From Sparassis latifolia (lineage: Eukaryota > Basidiomycota > Agaricomycetes > Polyporales > Sparassidaceae): a stretch of DNA of 64,000 nt. Every line of letters begins with the position of its first letter. Within the stretch, counting starts at the first letter, position 1. Made by a program: the position numbers and the translations under genes. Under the pieces are notes generated by a model that searched no databases, had not been told where the DNA came from, and saw nothing but the letters and a program-made list of their open reading frames with translations. Location: contig CM031556.1 of assembly GCA_018466975.1 (NCBI GenBank), forward strand, positions 2,046,001-2,110,000. Direction: 5' to 3'. Positions 1 through 10,247 of the stretch are shown here, in pieces.

Positions 1-500
1 ATGTGGATCACGAGGATACATACACCGTGTAAACCCTCTAATGCTTCCCTTGTGGACTTTCCATTGACCCAGCTAATCCGAATGGCTTTGATGATGACCT
101 CAACGTCTTCCGGTGATCCAACTGGGGCGTTCTGAATTACTTGAGTATTGTTCCAATTCTGTTGCGTCATCATCATGTGTGTGTTGAGTGCATACGCATT
201 CTGGAATGCATGTGCCATGTACTGGGGAAGTGATGCCATGCCGTTTAGACCGGAAATGTCGGGGAGCTGGGAGGGAAATGAGCCTGCAAACTGGTTTGCG
301 CCGTTAACCTGAGCTTGGGCAATGTTCATCGGAAACTGGTTCTGCAACATCGTATTGGCTGGAAATACATTCGGCATAGACATCCCTAGAGGGAGAAAAG
401 GTTGTGCATTAATTCCAGGTAGGTTTGCAACATCGTATAACCTGGAAATACATTCGGCATAGACATCGGAAATCCGAGTACCGGACGGACCCGAATTCAT
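1..500 (-). CDS. Uncharacterised Gln/Asn/Met-rich protein, N-terminal part, cut by window edge
   Basis: Reading leftward from an ATG at 500-498 the frame is open to the window edge. The product is rich in Asn, Gln, Met and Pro, followed near the edge by a more ordered stretch (SPEDVEVIIKAIRISWVNGK) and then ALEGLHG, after which a GTATGT donor appears near position 25. The first about 110 nt may contain an intron ending in TTCTCCCTCTAG just before 384, because the codons after that point fit the rest of the protein better. I do not recognise the family. The low-complexity composition followed by a charged helix resembles a nuclear or regulatory protein, but that is a guess. The RING-CH gene starts divergently about 315 bp away. 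Confidence 0.45.
   Translation of the reverse strand, partial: MNSGPSGTRISDVYAECISRLYDVANLPGINAQPFLPLGMSMPNVFPANTMLQNQFPMNIAQAQVNGANQFAGSFPSQLPDISGLNGMASLPQYMAHAFQNAYALNTHMMMTQQNWNNTQVIQNAPVGSPEDVEVIIKAIRISWVNGKSTREALEGLHGVCILVIH
338..467 (-). repeat. Imperfect 46/47-nt direct duplication
   Basis: Positions 338-384 and 422-467 are near copies, sharing 26 identical bases in a row and a further about 20 with a few differences, 84 nt apart. They fall in different reading frames of the minus-strand gene, so only the 338-384 copy can encode the MSMPNVFP stretch in the main frame. The other is either frame-shifted coding sequence or part of a first intron. Confidence 0.8.
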
Positions 501-676
501 CGTTTTGGTTGGCGAGTACACAGAAAAGTACAGAGAGCACCTGGAGTTGGTCACGAGTCAGAGAGAGCGAGACGATGCTGAGGACGGGCCGCCTGTCGAG
601 ATGACGGTGGCCGGTGGACGCGTCCTAGCAAGATGCACACGAGATCTATCTAAGTCGCGAAGCGCTCGATACCCAT

Positions 677-682
677 CACGTG
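677..682. promoter_or_regulatory. CACGTG palindrome upstream of RING-CH gene
   Basis: The core CACGTG sits inside the longer palindrome TCACGTGA, 135 bp before the ATG at 817. An ACGCGT hexamer lies at 618-623. CACGTG is the classic bHLH/Cbf1 E-box; binding here is inferred only. Confidence 0.4.
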
Positions 683-816
683 ATGACGGCTGTACCGTTA
701 TGGTCATCTCCACTCCGAGTCGGACATCACATGTTACATGCACACCGGCTCCTCAGGCGTACCGAGCAATTGCTGAAGTTTATAATACTAACCGCCTGGG
801 TATCTCACCGCCCAAG

Positions 817-1739
817 ATGTCGGAAGGAAAGCAATGTCGCATATGCTTCGATGGAGAAGATCCACAGCTAGGAAGGCTCATCAAACCATGCCTGTGCAAG
901 GGTACGATCAGCGTGAGTCCAGCACTACTAGTTTGAGCGTCGCGGGTAGGGCTAAGCCTTCAATGAAGCATGTACATGTGAAGTGTCTCCAGAAGTGGCG
1001 CAATACTTCGCATAATCCTGGGGCTTTTTACTCGTGCCCTCAGTGTGGTTACAAATACCACTTCGCACGCACGCGAGTAGTAGGCATCGCAACTAACCCA
1101 GGTAAGTCGTTGTCGTACGTGCTCCCAGTGTCATTCACTCGACTTTTCAGTTGTTGTAGCTGCCGTCTCGTCGATTCTATTCACTGTCCTCGTCCTCTGT
1201 AGCTCTTTCGTTACTACCTCTCTCTTGTCAGACGAGGAGGACCCTCTAGGCTCTACCTATAGCTTGTACTATCCGTTCGAGATGTTCCAGAATCTCGTAC
1301 GGGCTACCATCCGCATACTCATCGACGACGGGCTACTTGACGAGTCCGTGGTTCAGCAACTCATGAATGGTACATCCACCGGTGCCTCACATGGTTCGCC
1401 TAGTCTCCTGAGACGTCTTCTGCGACGCTTCTTGCTGGGCCTGCCGGTCGTAGGAGCAGGCTCCGTTGCCCATATGCTCCTCTCAGTACCGTTGCCGTTC
1501 CACTGGCTCAGGATCAGATCCCGCGTTGTGCGCGACTCCAGGGATCTCGTCGCTCTAGCTATAGTCGCTGTCGTGCTAATGGGTGCTGCCAGGTCAGCAT
1601 TGAACCTCAGTTGGAATGTAGAACATTAATATCTCATATATACGTTTCCAGAGCGCTTTATAAGGTGTATAAAATCACCGAGAGGCTCACGCAGTATCTC
1701 CTGTTGCGTGCTGAGGACGCAATATTGGAAGTTGCTTGA
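817..1739 (+). CDS. RING-CH (RINGv) membrane E3 ubiquitin ligase
   Basis: Four exons (817-912, 969-1101, 1151-1592, 1652-1739) give 252 aa. Residues about 6-60 form a RING-CH zinc finger: CRIC, then CLCKG, then HVKCLQKW, then CPQCGYKY, with the C4HC3 order of MARCH/Doa10-type ligases. A hydrophobic membrane segment follows at the exon 2/3 junction (VVVAAVSSILFTVLVLCSS) and a second at the C-terminal half (LVALAIVAVVLMGAA). These features predict a membrane-anchored ligase that transfers ubiquitin from an E2 to membrane substrates. Start 817 is chosen because the zinc finger begins six codons later; the frame is open upstream but shows no domain there. It is shorter than Doa10 and its substrate is unknown. 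Confidence 0.8.
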
Positions 1740-1855
1740 CGGATTTTACTCCGTTCCCTTCTCAGTCTCCACCATAAAGGTCGTACAATTCATATGCAGT
1801 AGGGTAGTAGTAAACATCCGTAACATTATTGACATATTGACATATTGTCCAGTAT

Positions 1856-4800
1856 CTACCAATTTCGTCGCAGTTGCCGCTTGACATTCTCGTACGCAGC
1901 TTTTGTTTCTGTCCGTCTCGGTTCCAGTTCTGCAAGGTACTGGTCTACCGCTTGGTCTACCCGGAACACGGGGAATTCATCCCGAGCAGCAAGGGATGTC
2001 GGCCGTATTGCCTCCTCTACCCAGTCCGTCAACAGCACAGCTATATCGGAGGAGATGGCTTGGACGTTTGCTTGGTCGTTAAACGGTGGTATCTAATGCA
2101 ACGATTTCACGGTGTGAGGGTTGACCAAATGGTATACACGTACCTGTGACTCGTACATCTCGTTGAGGATATCCCAGATCTCAGAATGTGGCACGCCACA
2201 TTGCACTAGTATCCGAGGTGCCCACCCATACGCAACTGTTCCTTTGTGGGCCAAGTTGAAGCGCACGAGCAAAGAGGCGATATGACCTGTGGCATATCCG
2301 GACAGCATACGATCAGACTTATGGAACTGTCATGAAGGCACGTAAAAGCATACGTAGTGGGAAGGCGCTTTCGGATGGGTAGAAGCGTTGACCCAGTGGA
2401 ACGACCTTCGCCATTATCTTGTCAGCGCCGACCTTGGGTTCCACTCCATCCAGTGCTTCAAAGACAGATTAGAACAATTCACCTGAAGGCATCCGATCTG
2501 ATTCACCTTCCTCGATAATCTTGTTCCAGATTGGCCGTACGACGTTCTCATCACGGTGCCCGGATACGTGCAAAATGAGAAGTTGCATCGGGAGCAGATC
2601 AAACGGAATAGCATATAATTGATACAGCTATGTACGGCCGTAAGGTGAGTCCTCTTGATGGGGATGTGGAGACATACCTCTGTGATCGTCATTAATCCCT
2701 TGGCCAGCAGTTTAATTCTGGCCTCGGCCTCGGGTGATTCATGCATATGCGGCTGTAAAGTAGTGCACAGCTCAAGTTGTACCTGCGCAACCTCTAGCCT
2801 CTCTTCGAGATCGGTGAGGAAGGCAAGTGCAGTCTCATATCGACCACCGACGGAGATTGGATGAGATTTGGCATTTGCGACAGCCAAAGTCAGATATTCC
2901 ACGCGCGCCTCTAGTGGTAGGTTAAAACTTCAAAATGGCAGATTGAGTTAGTCATCGGCAGTTTCGCGCAGGGTGAATGAGACCAACTCAGTAGACTCTG
3001 CCAACGCTCCAAGGACTTCTGCTGCTCTTAGTGGCTGGCCATCCTTGACATAGAACTGCCAAAGGAGTTGGAACTTTTCCACGGTAATAGGTTCACGTCT
3101 TAGATGTGCTTCCAAGTAAACCGGCCGCATCTGGTCAACGAGATATCAAGCCGCTACAAGGAACGGAATACGGGCATAACGCACTTCCAATAACTCATCT
3201 GCCATGCCTCGTTTTATCAACCAGTCATAGAGAGTCGAGTGGAAGATCTCGTCATCGCTAGCGAAGGCGAGCTCGTATGCGTGAATACGCACGGTATCCG
3301 GATCGTCGGTAGTCACAGCTTGCGCGTCGGACTTCGCAGCTATACCTCGTTCCTCAAAGACAGAGAGGGAATCGAGGACCAAGTCATAGCAGTTCATGCG
3401 TCGTTCCCAGTACTTTGCTCGACGATCATTAGCTGGACATCCTGCAAGCCAGTATTCCTTTCCCTTGCCATCGGTGTCGAACGTCACTGCGCAATGAAGA
3501 GGAAGCTGGATAGCTCCTGAAAAAAGTGGAGTCATCAGAACGACGTAGGCCAACCTGGAAATGACTGCACAGGACATACCTTTCGCATAGTTGAGCTGCT
3601 GATAGTCTCCGCACACTTCTCGCAGCTTTTCGAACTCCAAGATACGCGCGCCTTTCATGAACAGCCTAGAAAATGATTGGATACCGCAGGATGATGACAA
3701 TTATGCGGATCTACCTGAGGGAGTCGCTGAGTAGAGCTTGACGTTCAGCAAAGCTTCGTGTTTCCACGGCTCTGCGAACATTTTCTATAGCCTACGACCA
3801 ATTGAGACCAACTTTGCACAAAAATCTGAGGATCATTCACTTTGTACAACATGACGTCATCCGTGCTGCAGAAGGAGCCGCATCGTTGCTGCAATACCTC
3901 GCTTATCGTGTCAACCTGGAGTGCGATCTTCAATGAATTGACAGCCCAGGTTTTCACCTTAACTCACACTGATTTGTTGCCCTATCTGTTGATTGATGAT
4001 GACATTAACCAAGGCTCGAGAACCTGTGACCCCGTTCTGGCTGGTGATTAGGTCTTCGAAGGTCATAGAAGTGACCATCTGCCGTGTCTCAGAATCGCAA
4101 CTGGAAGTGGTCAGCGACGATTGCAGAACCGTATAGCTGTGACGTACTGCTTCACAATATCTCCAAGCTGATGGTCACTTAAAAGCAAGACAAAAGAGAT
4201 AGCCTCTATTGTCCGTCCTAAAAGACTGAGAAGTTCAGAGACAGAGCTCTGCTCTGCCTGCAAAATACGATGAACTTCCTAGCGCGACATGCTCACAAGT
4301 TCTACGCTCACCTTCCATGCTTCCTGCTCGCTTGCGGTGGATGACCGTGCACTAGTATGATCTCCGGGTGCCGAATGGAATAGATGGGGGTTCGTATCTA
4401 GAAGCTCTTTCAGGGCATACAGGTTCTTCTGCGCAGTAACAAGTATGTCTTCGTGTATCTCCAGCTCCTGTGCTCCGTTTCGTCTGCGCAGGAAACCATC
4501 AGTCAAACTCTTCCGCAGACAGAAGGAAGTGCTCACCCCGTTCTCATTAATTTAGCTTTCCAGAAGGGTCTGACAAGCCGTGCGAAATACAGTGCAAACC
4601 CTTCCCGTCTCCCGCTGTAGATAGCGGTACCGAATCCCTCGTCTTTTTGCAAATTAGAGGCACATAGATCAATCGAGAGTCAGTGGAACCTACTAGTTCC
4701 GTATGTGGCTCTTTCGGCCCACGTCGGTCGTTGCCCAATTTCATAGAACGCCTGTTTAGCAACGACAGCAAGCTCAGGGCTTACAGTGCTAATGGTTCCC

Positions 4801-6932
4801 AACTTGGAGTCTTCGCCAATGTCCAAGAATGTATTACCACTCGCGACTGCCAGAAGCATAGCGCAAGTCTGATCTCGGCCGTAGCTACGCAATGTGAGTG
4901 GAGGCAGCTCAGCAACTTGAACTGACAAACTCACCTATCCCTAAACTCCATGAGTGGCTGCGCATTGCCCTCCACTTGGGATTCTTCAATGACATCCTTC
5001 AGCTGATCCACCGCTCTCCTCTTCGACAAGATGGTCAATCCAACATTCGTGAGGATCATGAACTGCCGTGTGGAATCTGAAAATTGATAAGCGAGTTCAT
5101 TCGTGGCAGTGGGACGAGCATCGCCGGATTTCACTGACGACGGTGCTCGTCGAGGGACAGTAGCCATAGCCCATGTGCGCCCAGGAATAGATAGAAGAGT
5201 TGCACTCTCAATCAATGGTGGTCGAGGTGGACCAGGGATCGTGCCATAAGATGTGCTAGCATATTGTGGTGTCGGCTCTAGAGGAGAAGGCCCACGGTAT
5301 TGTCCAAGAGATCCTATTCGGGTGAGGTCGGGAGACATACACAGAATATAGTCTGTACCATCGACATCGCCGGGTTGGGCTGCTATGGTCAGCCCAACAT
5401 CGTAACAGGAACTCTCCAGACCAGATACCATGTATGGTCGCGCAGTAGACTGAGGAGTGTGAGAAGATCCGTAGCCAACCGCAGAAGTGCTGTGGTATGC
5501 GTTCGACTGCTCGTCGGGATGGAGCAAATTCGGCGGAGGTAACCGTACGTGTATGAGCTGCATAAGTTTAATAGCACCTTGTGCACTGGCACCAAGACCA
5601 CCATAGTTTGAAGCAGAAATTGTCGGTGCAAAAAAGAGGCGAACACCTTTAGTTGTAATGGCCATAAGCTGGACACCAGACTTCGATTCTGACGGGTCCA
5701 CGACATGCAGCGCAATGATCTGGAAATTCTGCAGCGTAAGCGCGGGGGACCCAGGGGCTATATCCTGAGCACCCTTGTACAGGTTCGATATAGTCTGCAC
5801 ATGTTGGATGCTTTTGTCGCCGCTTGGTCTGTAGACTGCTATGGTATTCTTGGCGGTCAAAGTGTAAAAGCAACCCCGAGCGCTATCCGAAACGGCGGAT
5901 ATAATACGATCTGTGAACATCCTTATCGTTTAATCATGGCTATCCCTAAACGGTCACTCTCACCTTCTAACTTTGGAGCTGATAGTCGAGGTATGAGAGT
6001 TTGGACACCTCCAACCGAATGGTTGATAATCTGCACCCTCTTCCCGAACCAACCTTCTTTCTCCTGATAATGCAATTCATACAGACAACCATCTTGTACG
6101 CCACACATGAAAATTCTCCCTTCCTGTGTTCCTATCACAGATGACATTTCGACGTCACAGGAGATGGTCATGTCCGTGGCATACAACTTGAGCACTTTGT
6201 GTGTCCGGTTGTTAGGCCCTGTCACCGTCTTTACGGAAAGGCCAATAAGAACGACCGACACGGGAGTGCAAAGAACCAAAAGGTATGTTATCTCGTCGAT
6301 AAATATGCCGGGTCTGGGCTTCACAAGTGCGACATCCGTAATGACATCGGGCTGGTCAGCGAATGAGTCCAACACATGGCTGGGGAAACACTAAGTTAAG
6401 AGAAAGAGTATGTTACATGTTTGACTCACACGTCGATATAGTCCCATAGAAAGAGACTATGGTCAATTGTGACCCATACACGCTCAATTTCAGGCATCAA
6501 TCCCATGTGTGAAGGTACATTTGTTACTGGACTTCGTTAAACTCGACATGAAAAAAAAATTCCATACACACGCACTGGTATAATACTTGAACAACCCCTC
6601 TGGAATACCGATAAGCCTTCTCTTCTGGAAGGGGACGCGATAATCGTCGGGAAAAACAGAGTACGACGACGAAGACTTTCCATTGGCTGTCGACTTTTGT
6701 TGAGAAATAAATTTGAGAGACAACATTCGAACATACGACTAGCGAGTAAATCCCCCAAGTCTGGGATGATCTGAGTATCCTTGACGTGCTGCTCCTGCAA
6801 GGCGCGGCTAGCGCTCTGAAGAGCAGGCAGGTCCAGTACGGGGACCGGTTTCGCAAGAGACTGGGTACGCTTAGATTTCCCATACACAGACCCGAACAGA
6901 TTGGTAGAGGAAGAGGGCGCAAAAGGATTCAT
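1856..6932 (-). CDS. NUP170: Nucleoporin Nup155/Nup157/Nup170
   Basis: A large, intron-rich minus-strand gene of about 1,300 codons. The N-terminus reads MNPFAPSSSTNLFGSVYG; then come the conserved elements of the family beta-propeller: IPEGLFKYYT, HMGLMPEIERVWVTID, HSLFLWDY and LVKPRPGIF, and later LYFARLVRPFWK at the start of the alpha-solenoid. The C-terminal exon (LLTDWVEEAIRP to ENVKRQLRRNW) matches the solenoid end. Nup155-type proteins form the inner ring of the nuclear pore and touch the membrane. Several introns can be placed: the first separates LLAS from TANGKSSSSY, and another joins MEFRDS to YGRDQTCAML. The middle exons (2400-4550) were assigned from frame and similarity and are less certain in boundary. 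Its start lies 233 bp from the divergent RNase III gene. Confidence 0.88.
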
Positions 6933-7010
6933 GGTCGTCGCGTACTTAGTGTGGCGAAGAGGTCGCGGTGCTGAAGGTGAACTTCAACGCGACATTTTGC
7001 CACAGAAAGT

Positions 7011-7016
7011 CACGTG
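7011..7016. promoter_or_regulatory. CACGTG in the nup170 / RNase III divergent promoter
   Basis: This hexamer is 79 bp before the nup170 ATG and 150 bp before the RNase III-domain ATG, inside a 233-bp shared intergenic region. Confidence 0.4.
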
Positions 7017-7165
7017 CACTCGCGCTTGTACCCAAGCCATGCCCAAGCTGGGCCATCCTTATTCTTCTCTTTGTCCTCCGTGGTTCTTTCTCCCGTCTCC
7101 GGGTCGATTTGTGTGCGACATTTCTACTTCTCTTCACGCTCTTTTCGTGTTCTCGAAGTGCTGCG

Positions 7166-8512
7166 ATGAAGTCGTCCCTGCACCCCACTATCCAGGATTC
7201 CATTCTTCAGGCGATACGCCACCCGCAATTCAACGCCTCACTACCCCCTCTATCTGACGATACCTGGGCCAGACTACTATCCCCGTCAAGCCAAGCGCGA
7301 GCTGAAAATGAGCGTCTGGAATTCCTGGGTGACGCTCTGATGTATGCTACAATCGGACGCCAGCTATACGGGCAGATACCTGACGGTTCCCCTCATCTAT
7401 ACACTGTGGGTCATTCTGGGTCAACTATGCACTTCTTGTTCGTGGATTCGGCCTCACCAGACCTCTCAGGCTCTCCGCGCGGCTCTGCATTCCAATGCCA
7501 CTTTCTCTCATCTTGCCGAAAGGCTGGATATCCTGGCAGTCAATAGCTCGGTCTTAGAGGCTTTGACTTATCGCACGTTCGGCGAGGGCACTTCGGCTCC
7601 TTCGAAATCGAGAACTCAGATCAAAGCCACTGCAGATCTGTTTGAAACACTGATCGGAGCGTACTACCTAGATCGTGGATTTGAAGCTCTCTGTGACTGG
7701 GTCCGCAATCTCTATACCCCTCTAATTGTGACTGCAAAAGAAACATTCTACAAATGGTACGGCACAGGGTAGTTTCTCATTGTTCTTTTCGTCCTCATCC
7801 ACATGCCTGTCTCGGGTATAGGCAAACAGCTACGGGCAGGATGAAACGGCTCAGACGCAGTCCTATCTCGGATCGTGTGGCCAAAAGGTTCAGAGGAAAT
7901 AACATACTGGAAGAAGAAAAGAAGTCCATACGAATTAACCATGGATTTATTCCCTCTGTTTATACGTCCGTGAGCAGCTCAGATGGTAATCACTTCTCAT
8001 CACGTCGGTCCAAGTCTAAAGCTGAGAATTTTGACCGTTGTCATCTAGTCATGTCTGTTGGCGTCAGCTCCAATGCAATATTGATTCCGAACGCGGCGAA
8101 TAGCTCAACACCTATTATTGTCGGCGGTCTATCAGGTCTATCAGGGAGCTCCGGTCAAACACGCCACACAAAATCTGCCTTCAAGCCGGTGGTCATCGAT
8201 CTTACTGCTAGCCCTGATTCCAATGACGATGAACGATGTGTATCCGCCAAAACTCCGGTCAGGAGTCGCATCTCCCTTCCTCTTCCTCGCCGACGTCTGC
8301 CATCCGGAAATCATACAGCACTGCCTACCGTTGTTCGCCGAGACCCCCCCAAATACGTCGTTATCGATTCTGATGATCCGGATGGTTCGACCTCATCTGC
8401 TGATGAATACATGCTGGAACGAATGCTAATAGTGGATGACACAGATGGCGAGGGCAGTAGGCTCACCGACGAAGAATCGGATATGACAACGGACAATGCG
8501 AAGGGGACCTAA
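7166..8512 (+). CDS. Single RNase III-domain protein with SUMO-interacting C-terminal tail
   Basis: Three exons (7166-7405, 7461-7768, 7822-8512) encode 412 aa. Residues about 15-180 are one RNase III domain: the signature ENERLEFLGDALMY is followed later by ADLFETLIGAYYLDRGFEAL. The acidic residues expected for Mg2+ binding (E and D of ERLEFLGDA; D and E of DLFETLIGA) are present, so double-stranded RNA cleavage is plausible. There is no visible dsRNA-binding domain. The rest is a disordered, Ser- and Arg-rich tail with two hydrophobic-acidic motifs, PVVIDLT followed by SPDSNDDE and YVVIDSDDPD, which are typical SUMO-interacting motifs. The second donor (7769) is needed because the direct reading stops at once. 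Substrate and localisation are unknown; the tail suggests a nuclear protein. Confidence 0.8.
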
Positions 8513-8614
8513 AAGGTAAACTTTGCGTAATTCATGTTCTCCTATGTTGTTTTGTCATTAAGCGATTTCCTGTATATGTCTCTGTATGAGAATATGCGTT
8601 GTAAATGCAAGAAT

Positions 8615-8620
8615 AATAAA
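8615..8620 (+). terminator. AATAAA polyadenylation-like signal
   Basis: AATAAA occurs 103 nt after the stop codon of the RNase III gene and before the mad2 promoter, where a 3' end is expected. Confidence 0.35.
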
Positions 8621-8652
8621 GGGCGCATGAATGACAGGGAAGAGACGCAAGC

Positions 8653-8695
8653 CACGTGATGGACGCGTCTAACACGCGAACCGTGACAGACGCGA
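8653..8695. promoter_or_regulatory. CACGTG plus MCB-like cluster upstream of mad2
   Basis: CACGTG (8653-8658), ACGCGT (8663-8668) and two ACGCGA sequences (8674-8679, 8690-8695) lie within 43 bp, 44-86 bp before the mad2 ATG. ACGCGT is the MluI cell-cycle box bound by MBF in yeasts, and ACGCGA is its common variant. The cluster fits G1/S-linked expression of a checkpoint gene. Confidence 0.5.
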
Positions 8696-8738
8696 ACCAT
8701 CACAGAAGACCTACTTCTGACCTCTACCCTCCTCTACC

Positions 8739-9592
8739 ATGCCACCAACAAAACAGGCACCTACTCGCCAAGCGATAACGCTGAAAGGTTCTACCAACCT
8801 GGTCACCGAATTCTTCAAGTTCTCTGCCAATACGTCCGTCGAAGCGATGCTGTGTGACGGCTTTCTTTCTAAATTGACGTCTTCTCTTTGTATAGAATCC
8901 TCTTCCAGCGTGGTGTTTACCCTGCAGATGATTTCCACATGGTAAAGAAATATGGCCAAACAGTGCTCGTAACTCAAGACCTTGCTCTGGAGAACTACCT
9001 TGAGAAGTGAGTGCGGGCTTGAGTTACGTGTTCTAAACGCCTAATCCAGCATCAGGATCTTGCAGCAAGTCAACAGTGAGTGAGCGTGCGTGTCAAATTA
9101 TTTCATCAACTCAACTTATGTCATTTTCCAGGGTGGCTGCTCACAGGCTCCGTTACGCAGCTTGTGCTGGCCATCATATCGAAGGATTCACGTACATCGC
9201 TTGAACGCTGGGTCTTTGACATCAACCTTGTTGAACAGCCTGCCGGATCAAATGAACCGTATGCGATTTCTTGTCCTCCCACACAAAATTTGGAGGATGA
9301 CTTTGAGCCTTTAAGGTCACCAGCAAAACCTGAAGCCGAGATTCAGGCCGAAATTCGAAACATCTTAAAGCAAATTGTTTCAACTGTCACGTTCCTACCC
9401 GTCATTGACGAGCCGACTGTCTTCAACATTCTTGCCTACACGTCAGAATCCGCTGACATCCCTGCTGACGAGTGGATAGATACCGATCCACTGGCCATTG
9501 AAGCTGGGAAGAGCCAGCAGGTGAAGTTGAGAAGTTTCAGCACGGACGTGCACCGAATAGAGGCCATGGTGGCATACCGTTACGAAGGGTAA
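8739..9592 (+). CDS. MAD2: Spindle assembly checkpoint protein Mad2 (HORMA domain)
   Basis: Four exons (8739-8833, 8896-9006, 9050-9075, 9132-9592) give 230 aa, slightly longer than the usual about 205. The whole protein is a HORMA domain: ITLKGSTNLVTEFF at the start, ILFQRGVYPADDF, LERWVFDI in the core, and at the C-terminus the seat-belt segment FSTDVHRIEAMVAYRYEG. Mad2 binds Mad1 at unattached kinetochores and Cdc20 in the mitotic checkpoint complex, holding back the anaphase-promoting complex. Exon 3 is a microexon of 26 nt, required to connect NYLEN to RWLLTG in frame. The ATG sits just after the MCB-like cluster. Confidence 0.92.
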
Positions 9593-10247
9593 GGAGGGCC
9601 ATCTCGACTATTACTTAGCGATTCAGCCTAGTTGCCTCTGTATGTGGATGCCATCAATCGATGGTAGTTCGGGTGTACGGAAACAATGTTTGTTGTCTGG
9701 TCCTCACTCGCACAGGTTAGCACTATATGGAATGTCTTAGGAAGTTTATGGGTGGGACTCTGATGAGGGTGTCACTGAACTCTCAATTGCACGGTCACCA
9801 TAGGTAAGAGATGGTACCCACGGCCCGCCTGAGACGGTGGTCGTCACTCTATGCTCGAGCCTATGCTCCGGATCCCTAGATGTGATATGTGCTTTCGACC
9901 GTTGTGAACCTGGCATGGACCACTGGTTGCACTGTACATACTTGTCAATGAGTCGTGTTTAACGTTCCTCGCAACACGAGTAGACAACGAGACAGCATCA
10001 TCTCCGCTGTTCGAGAGTTGGCGAGAGAATTTTTATATGACGATTGCCATGGCCACGGATTAGCGCGAGCTTCACATGCGAACTTCGAGCTGGTCGCGAT
10101 GCGTGTAGTATATCAAGCGACCAACAAAGTTCCTACTTCCCCATAACTACTGCTCTCTTTCCTCTCTTTCCCTTCCTCTCGTTCTGCTTTCTGTTCGTTC
10201 GGCCGGCCCTCTTCTGGTATCAGGATACCTCTCATCATTTCACGCAC
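9593..10247. other. Intergenic region, mad2 3' side to noxA promoter
   Basis: No supported gene. The last 100 bp before noxA are pyrimidine-rich (CTTTCCTCTCTTTCCC), as is common in fungal promoters and 5' leaders. Short frames here have no recognisable similarity. Confidence 0.5.

Noticed and set aside
505..816. Upstream in-frame extension of the RING-CH protein
   Set aside because: Contains promoter-like CACGTG and ACGCGT motifs and no domain; the zinc finger begins just after the ATG at 817.
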